From Candidatus Gastranaerophilales bacterium (GTDB lineage: Bacteria; Cyanobacteriota; Vampirovibrionia; Gastranaerophilales; Gastranaerophilaceae), in the NCBI GenBank assembly GCA_944326685.1, contig CALVEV010000029.1, positions 1 to 64,000 of the forward strand: a DNA stretch of 64,000 nucleotides, given 5' to 3'. The translations under genes were made by a program, and so were the position numbers. The notes beneath the pieces are model-generated. The model was not told where the DNA came from. It made no database searches and saw nothing but the letters and a program-made list of their open reading frames with translations. This document shows positions 59,507 through 64,000 of the stretch, piece after piece. Numbering within the stretch: position 1 is the stretch's first letter; each line of letters opens with the position of its first letter.

Positions 59507-59674
59507 TTAATTTATTTGGGAATTAGAAATATTAAATACAAAAGGTGTTTTTATTCCTGTTGTATAATCTGACAATGTATATCTTACAACTGGCATGTCG
59601 TATAAATAACCTTTATGCATGGACGTAGTAAATTCATATACACGACTCTTACCTATTTCCCTTATTTGCTCCAT
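59507..59674 (-). CDS. 55-residue protein between ubiA and nadB
   Basis: Start at MEQIREIGKSRVYEF (59674), with AGGGG about ten bases upstream; extending to 59809 would run through ubiA in another frame. Soluble, mixed polarity, ends FNISNSQIN. It sits 14 bases after the ubiA stop in a tightly packed operon. Not recognised; could be non-coding. Confidence 0.4.
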   Translation of the reverse strand: MEQIREIGKSRVYEFTTSMHKGYLYDMPVVRYTLSDYTTGIKTPFVFNISNSQIN

Positions 59675-59688
59675 TAAATAAAATCCCC

Positions 59689-60672
59689 TTATGAAGAATA
59701 CAATAATAATACTACACCAAATATTAAAGAAAAGCACACCATTAGATTCCTTGCTTGATACATTCTTAACATAAAGGCGCCCGATCCTTCTTCTACTATT
59801 TCGTCCCAATTTTCCATGAAATATTCAAAGAATTTTCTATCTGGAATTGCTTTTTTATCTATTATAAATATTTTTAAAGAATCTAATAAATTTATTGCTA
59901 AAGGAATAGTTACATAAGTAAGAATTATTTGCCAATTAACTATATCAAAAATTGCCGACAATAATACAGAGATATAAGTAACTGATAAAAGTTTTTTTTG
60001 AAAATCTAAACTATCCCATTTATCAGAAAAATAGTTTGCCAATGTTTTTTTCTTCTGTCTTTTATCTAAATCATAATCTAACAAAGTATCTGTATATAAC
60101 ATATTTACTGTCATTAATGCTGATGGAATAGACACAATTATTGTTTGCCAATCATAATGACCTGTCATTACATAATTAACCCCGCCAAAAATATAAGGCC
60201 CATATATTAAACCAATCGCAAGCTCGCATAATCTATATCTGCCCAATAAAGGATATAATACAGCTAAAAAACCGCCTAAACACATAAAAATTATTGCGCC
60301 AACTCCAACCTTTATCGTAAAATAAATGCCTATCAAAGATGCTAATCCAAACAATATTATTGATATTATCAATAATTGAGTTGTTGTCATTGATGAATTT
60401 AATATATAATTACACTTTCCCTCTTGGGCATTCTCTAACCGCAAATTATTATATTTATCATATTTTTTAGGCAATATTTTGAAATCAACATAATCATCAA
60501 ACATATTTGCGCCTAAATGAGCCAAACTGATTCCTAATAAAGATATTATGCCGTAAATCGAATTACCATTTTGAGTTATTGAATAACAAAACGCAACAAA
60601 CCAAGATAACACTGACATTGGAAGTGCATAACTTCTTGTAACTGTAAGCCAAAATTGTATTTTTTTTATCAT
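59689..60672 (-). CDS. UbiA-family prenyltransferase
   Basis: A 327-residue membrane enzyme with eight or nine TM segments. The two Asp-rich motifs for prenyl diphosphate/Mg are NMFDDYVDF (N-x3-D-x3-D form) and DTLLDYDLDKRQ. Resembles MenA-type members that prenylate aromatic acceptors; geranylgeranyl transfer to a lipid is another possibility. The prenyl synthase at 63229 could supply its substrate. Overlaps the 71-residue gene by 4 bases. The acceptor cannot be inferred. Confidence 0.87.
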   Translation of the reverse strand: MIKKIQFWLTVTRSYALPMSVLSWFVAFCYSITQNGNSIYGIISLLGISLAHLGANMFDDYVDFKILPKKYDKYNNLRLENAQEGKCNYILNSSMTTTQLLIISIILFGLASLIGIYFTIKVGVGAIIFMCLGGFLAVLYPLLGRYRLCELAIGLIYGPYIFGGVNYVMTGHYDWQTIIVSIPSALMTVNMLYTDTLLDYDLDKRQKKKTLANYFSDKWDSLDFQKKLLSVTYISVLLSAIFDIVNWQIILTYVTIPLAINLLDSLKIFIIDKKAIPDRKFFEYFMENWDEIVEEGSGAFMLRMYQARNLMVCFSLIFGVVLLLYSS

Positions 60673-60884
60673 TTAAGTATTCTCCCGAAAGACATTACGT
60701 CTTCGTATGAAGCCCCTGCCTCTAATAATTCTTCCGCAGCAACTCCGAATAATGTAATCAACTCAATAGCTTCAGTTTTTTGTTCTATATTTGATACAAT
60801 TTTATTAATTGCATCTTCTCTAGTTAAATTAGATATCTGCCTATTAACTCCTAATGTTAAACTACGTCTTTTAGCTTTACCCAT
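60669..60884 (-). CDS. 71-residue protein between ROK kinase and ubiA
   Basis: Helical and charged (LTREDAINKIVSNIEQKTEAIELITLFGVAAEELLEAGASYEDVMSFGRIL), with a basic N-terminus MGKAKRRSLTLG. It overlaps the kinase gene by 8 bases upstream and ubiA by 4 bases downstream, so coupled translation makes it a convincing gene. Family not recognised. Confidence 0.65.
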   Translation of the reverse strand: MGKAKRRSLTLGVNRQISNLTREDAINKIVSNIEQKTEAIELITLFGVAAEELLEAGASYEDVMSFGRILK

Positions 60885-61764
60885 TATTATCCTCTAAAGC
60901 TTTTATTGCTAATAATCCAGCACCTATCATGCCTGAGTAATTTCCAGCAGTAGCTATTTTTACCTTTGTAGGAGTTGTTACTATTTCGCTATTTACTTCT
61001 TTTTCAACTAGTTCAGTATTTACAAACTGAGCCATCGATCCTGATAATACTACACAATCGGGATCAAATAAATTAGCCAGTCCGACTATTCCAATTTTAA
61101 TATGATTCTGCCATGTAGATAAAATTTCTTTCATTAATTCATTACCTTTATCTACACCTTCAACCACATCATAAGTTGTTATATCAGGGTTTCCTGTCAT
61201 TTCTTCTGCTGTTTTCTTTAATCCTGTTCCTGATGCATATGCCTCAAAACAATCATAACTTCCGCATGTACATTTGCGACGTTTATCAGGATACATCTTA
61301 AAATGCATTTCTCCTGCTGCACCTGATTTACCCTTTAATAATTTATTATCTATTATTATTCCACCACCTACACCTGTTCCTAATGTAAGCATAACTGAAT
61401 ACGCACAACCTTTGGAAGCTCCGACTTCATGCTCTGCCCAGGCTGCACAATTTGCATCATTTTCTACAAAAACTGGTAAGCTACTTATTGATGCAAATTC
61501 AAATTCTCGATAATTTTTTGCTAAATTCCCTGTTGAACTTATTACTCTTGTATTTTCATTATTTACTGCACCTGCAGTTGAAATACCTATTGTATCAACC
61601 TCATTTTCATATTTTTTTACGGCTGATAAAACAATAGCCTCTATCTCTTCTAATGTCTTTGGTGTTGAATGTTTTTCTACCTCACCAACTATTTGACCAT
61701 TTTCATCTACTATTGTGTGATATATCTTTGTTCCACCAATATCAAATGTTAATGCTTTTTTCAT
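60877..61764 (-). CDS. ROK-family sugar kinase (NanK- or glucokinase-like)
   Basis: A 295-residue ATP-dependent sugar kinase. LTFDIGGTKIYHTIVDENG (phosphate 1), ENDANCAAWAEHEVGASKG, LTLGTGVGGGIIIDNKLLKGKSGAAGEMHF, and the ROK zinc motif RRKCTCGSYDCFEAYASG. Close to nanE, which makes N-acetylmannosamine kinase the most contextual function; glucokinase is the alternative. Overlaps the 71-residue gene. Confidence 0.9.
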   Translation of the reverse strand: MKKALTFDIGGTKIYHTIVDENGQIVGEVEKHSTPKTLEEIEAIVLSAVKKYENEVDTIGISTAGAVNNENTRVISSTGNLAKNYREFEFASISSLPVFVENDANCAAWAEHEVGASKGCAYSVMLTLGTGVGGGIIIDNKLLKGKSGAAGEMHFKMYPDKRRKCTCGSYDCFEAYASGTGLKKTAEEMTGNPDITTYDVVEGVDKGNELMKEILSTWQNHIKIGIVGLANLFDPDCVVLSGSMAQFVNTELVEKEVNSEIVTTPTKVKIATAGNYSGMIGAGLLAIKALEDNNG

Positions 61765-61777
61765 TGATTAAATCCCT

Positions 61778-61966
61778 TTATTCAAAATGATGATATTTAT
61801 ATTTTGACGCAATCTCTCTATTTGCTGCAGAAATTACACGACTAACAAAAGGATAAAAACGAGCATCACGAATTGGATTACCATTTTCATCTGTTAATGC
61901 AAATTTTGGATATATTGTTTCTTCCTCAACATATTCTTCATCTGTTGAAACTAATTCTTCGTCCAT
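61778..61966 (-). CDS. 62-residue acidic protein between nanE and ROK kinase
   Basis: N-terminus acidic (MDEELVSTDEEYVEEETIYP), C-terminus ARFYPFVSRVISAANREIASKYKYHHFE. Starts one base after the nanE stop codon and ends 13 bases before the kinase start, so it is part of the operon. Not recognised. Confidence 0.6.
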   Translation of the reverse strand: MDEELVSTDEEYVEEETIYPKFALTDENGNPIRDARFYPFVSRVISAANREIASKYKYHHFE

Positions 61967-61967
61967 A

Positions 61968-62660
61968 TTATACCCTATATTGTTCTTCTACCCCATTAAT
62001 AAAACGTTTTGTTATCAATTGAGGTCGTGTAATTGCTGAACCTATTACAACTGCATGAGCACCTAACTCAAACGCTTTATTAATTTGTTCAGGTTCCCAT
62101 ATTCTACCCTCTAATATTACAGGCTTATCTGTTTCTTTTACTAATGCCTCTAATAATTTAAAATCAGGACCATCTCCCTCTATTGGAGATTGAGTTGTAT
62201 AACCTGATAATGTTGTAGATAATACATCTACTCCCAATTTTGCACAATTAATGCCTTCTTCCAATGTAGAAATATCAGCCATTGATTTTCTACGATTAAT
62301 TTTTATGTATTTAATAATTTCTTCCAACGTACATTTAGGACGAGGTCTTGATGTCCCATCAAATGCTACAATATCTGCACCTGCTTGGATTAAATCAACT
62401 ACATCCTTCAATGTTGGTGTTATATAAACTATTTCCTTCCAATTTTTTGGAATAACATCAGGCTTTGTTAAACCTATTACAGGAACATCTGATATAGCTT
62501 TAGCTATCTTTACATCCCTTACACCTGCAACCCTTAAACCTTGGGCTCCGCCATTCAAAACTGATTTTATCATTGCTGTCATACATTCTTCTTTGTATAA
62601 CGGCTCACTTGGCATTGCTTGACAAGATACTATTACTTTATTTTTTAATCTCTTTATCAT
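61968..62660 (-). CDS. nanE: N-acetylmannosamine-6-phosphate 2-epimerase
   Basis: Converts ManNAc-6-P to GlcNAc-6-P. The 230-residue TIM barrel has the NanE signature set: VSCQAMPSEPLY, GAQGLRVAGVRDVKI, PVIGLTKPD, VYITPT, ADIVAFDGTSRPRP, LSTTLSGYT, PVILEGRI and HAVVIGSAITRPQLIT. With the ROK kinase this suggests use of N-acetylmannosamine or sialic acid breakdown products; the lyase NanA is not in the window. Confidence 0.95.
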   Translation of the reverse strand: MIKRLKNKVIVSCQAMPSEPLYKEECMTAMIKSVLNGGAQGLRVAGVRDVKIAKAISDVPVIGLTKPDVIPKNWKEIVYITPTLKDVVDLIQAGADIVAFDGTSRPRPKCTLEEIIKYIKINRRKSMADISTLEEGINCAKLGVDVLSTTLSGYTTQSPIEGDGPDFKLLEALVKETDKPVILEGRIWEPEQINKAFELGAHAVVIGSAITRPQLITKRFINGVEEQYRV

Positions 62661-62744
62661 ATCCTTATTCTACTAAAAAAAACAAGTACATGTTGGATTA
62701 TTACAAAAGGTAAAGTACTTATTATTAATACATCCAATTTACAA

Positions 62745-63218
62745 TTATTTAACAAAACCTAAGAAATAACTGTGTAAATAGAATGCATAAATAGCACCTA
62801 AAACAGCACCCCAAAAAACTTGTATTGGAGTATGACCTAATAACTCTTTTAATTTACCACCGATTGCTTGGATTTCGTGTTTATAAAAATCATCAAGGAT
62901 TCTATTCAAACAAGCAGCTTGACGACCTGCTGCACGTCTTAAACCTGCCGCATCATACATTACAACTAGTGCATAGCCTAGAGCTATTGCAAATTCAACA
63001 GAATCAAATCCTCTTAAAATTCCGACCATTGTTGATAATGCTACAACACTCGCTGAATGAGCACTTGGCATTCCTCCTGTTGTGGTGAATAAACGCAAAT
63101 CTACTTTTTTATCCATTACTAAGTGTAAGAAAAATTTTATTGTTTGAGCGATTAATGGAGCAGTTAAACTTGCAAAAATTACTTCATAACCTGTATTAAC
63201 TAATTTCGATACTTCCAT
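62745..63218 (-). CDS. Divergent PAP2-family membrane protein (DUF212 type)
   Basis: A 157-residue protein with four TM segments. TTGGMPSAHSASVVALSTMVG carries the PSAHS active-site motif of the divergent PAP2 family and HEIQAIGGKLKELLGHTPIQVFWGAVLGAIYAF its C-terminal part. Common in cyanobacteria and plants. Probable lipid- or polyprenyl-phosphate phosphatase; the neighbouring prenyl synthase makes a polyprenyl substrate plausible. Confidence 0.9.
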   Translation of the reverse strand: MEVSKLVNTGYEVIFASLTAPLIAQTIKFFLHLVMDKKVDLRLFTTTGGMPSAHSASVVALSTMVGILRGFDSVEFAIALGYALVVMYDAAGLRRAAGRQAACLNRILDDFYKHEIQAIGGKLKELLGHTPIQVFWGAVLGAIYAFYLHSYFLGFVK

Positions 63219-63228
63219 TAACCCTCCG

Positions 63229-64000
63229 TTATTTATCTAATTTCTTTTTCATATTATCAATAATATATCTAAACACTTCTGAATTGTACTTGTCAATTAT
63301 ATCATAGATTTCAGCAAAAAGCGAATTTACTTTTTCTCTTGCTTTTTCTAAACCATACAATGAAGTATAAGTAAGTTTATTGGCTTCTTTATCTTTTCCA
63401 ACAGTTTTTCCAAGTTCTTCGAATGTAGATATTTCATCTAAAATATCATCATAAATTTGGAAAGCAAGACCGAACTTTTGAGCTAAATCATCCATATCTT
63501 GTAAACCGTTTTCATCAGCTCCTGCAATAATTGCACCGGCTTTAAGAGCTAATCTAAATAAATCTGCTGTTTTATGTGTATGGATATATTCTAAAACTTT
63601 TGAATCTTTAATACCTTTGTTTTCTGATTCAATATCTACAACTTGACCTGCAATAAGACCATAAGCACCTGCTGTTTTCATAAATTCGTGTAAAACTTTT
63701 ATTTTCACAGAATCAGATAATTTATCAGATTTTTCAATAATTAATTGAGGAGCAAAAGATAACAAAGCATCTCCCGCTAAGACAGCAATAGCTTCTCCAA
63801 AAACTTTATGGTTAGAAGGTTTTCCTCGTCTAAAATCATCGTTATCCATACAAGGTAAATCATCATGAATTAAACTTTGAGCGTGTAACATTTCAATAGC
63901 ACAAGCAGTTGGCATTGCAGCTTCCATATCTCCACCAAAAAATCTGCAAGCTTCCAAACACATTACAGGACGTAACCTTTTGCCCGGTAATGTTACTGTA
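63229..64000 (-). CDS. ispA: Polyprenyl (farnesyl/geranylgeranyl) diphosphate synthase, 5' end outside window
   Basis: The minus-strand frame is open to the right edge (residues VTLPGKRLRPVM precede the first Met at 63963), so only the C-terminal roughly 257 residues are present. Features: GKRLRPVMCLEAC, first Asp-rich motif LIHDDLPCMDNDDFRRGKPSNH, GALPAGQ-like GLIAGQVVDI, and the second motif FQIYDDILD. Condenses isopentenyl diphosphate with allylic diphosphates for quinone, undecaprenyl or membrane-lipid synthesis. Eleven bases upstream of the PAP2 gene. Confidence 0.94.
   Translation of the reverse strand, partial: TVTLPGKRLRPVMCLEACRFFGGDMEAAMPTACAIEMLHAQSLIHDDLPCMDNDDFRRGKPSNHKVFGEAIAVLAGDALLSFAPQLIIEKSDKLSDSVKIKVLHEFMKTAGAYGLIAGQVVDIESENKGIKDSKVLEYIHTHKTADLFRLALKAGAIIAGADENGLQDMDDLAQKFGLAFQIYDDILDEISTFEELGKTVGKDKEANKLTYTSLYGLEKAREKVNSLFAEIYDIIDKYNSEVFRYIIDNMKKKLDK

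Noticed and set aside
1-64000. CRISPR array
   Set aside because: No regularly spaced direct repeats. The six repeated elements are dispersed, in both orientations, and contain genes and promoters.
1-64000. tRNA, rRNA, tmRNA, SRP RNA or RNase P RNA genes
   Set aside because: No T-arm GTTCGANNC with matching acceptor stem, no SRP tetraloop motif and no conserved rRNA segments were seen on either strand by eye.

Overview
ORGANISM. The window is about 70% A+T, uses the standard code, and is densely packed with short intergenic gaps. It mixes an outer-membrane-type cell envelope (MsbA-like flippase, a 1457-residue AsmA/TamB-like protein, Slt-type lytic transglycosylase, dTDP-sugar synthesis) with genes more familiar from Firmicutes or cyanobacteria (ClpC, spmA/spmB, AroH-type chorismate mutase, divergent PAP2). 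This combination suggests a host-associated non-photosynthetic cyanobacterial relative (Melainabacteria/Vampirovibrionia, Gastranaerophilales). That placement is inference from gene content, not a database result.

LAYOUT. 1-6.6 kb: very A+T-rich surface-glycan cassette (HAD-like fragment, three glycosyltransferase-like genes, a TylF-like methyltransferase, an MsbA-like exporter). 6.7-15.2 kb: a Xre regulator, cobO, a PilZ protein, a ZorAB-like proton-channel pair, UPF0210, spmA/spmB, a zinc-ribbon protein, a divergent small-gene/Xre pair with two operator palindromes, and the first copy of a repeated small element. 15.2-28 kb: def-fmt-aroH, a secreted or anchored kinase-like protein, two more element copies, a response regulator, anmK, a deaminase, a CHAP hydrolase, rnpA, rmlA, gtrA-like, a histidine kinase and purD. 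28-42 kb: iron alcohol dehydrogenase, a peptide-type ABC importer without ATPases followed by mgtC and a TPR gene, trpS, slt, two tandem element copies, nitroreductase, and a small Cys-rich protein behind a structured leader. 42-54 kb: hpf, a GNAT-like protein, an Abi/HEPN-like gene preceded by a compact structured RNA gene, marR, the AsmA-like giant, an alanine symporter and clpC. 54-57 kb: the sixth element copy, Xre and HAD genes, and two unknown proteins. 57-64 kb (all minus strand): nanE - tiny gene - ROK kinase - tiny gene - ubiA - tiny gene - nadB - nadC, with PAP2 and ispA upstream.

MAIN SIGNALS. (1) A six-copy family (14.87-15.17, 18.35-18.62, 18.66-18.93, 40.03-40.29, 40.36-40.62 and 54.09-54.33 kb). 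In each copy a promoter drives an mRNA starting AGGG that encodes a roughly 24-residue hydrophobic peptide with its ribosome-binding site in a predicted hairpin. A second promoter faces it from the other end and makes an antisense RNA that would stop at a hairpin inside the peptide gene. This is the architecture of a type I toxin-antitoxin system. Helix bases change between copies while pairing is largely kept, and one copy is frameshifted in a homopolymer by exactly one base. (2) A HEPN/Abi_2-like gene (43453-44259, minus) with a separate, strongly promoted, pseudoknot-capable RNA of about 100 nt just upstream on the same strand, resembling AbiF-type RNA toxin-antitoxin loci. (3) A short ZorA/ZorB-like pair without the usual Zorya effector genes. 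(4) Many genes whose -10 box lies only 6-9 nt before the start codon, implying leaderless or near-leaderless mRNAs.
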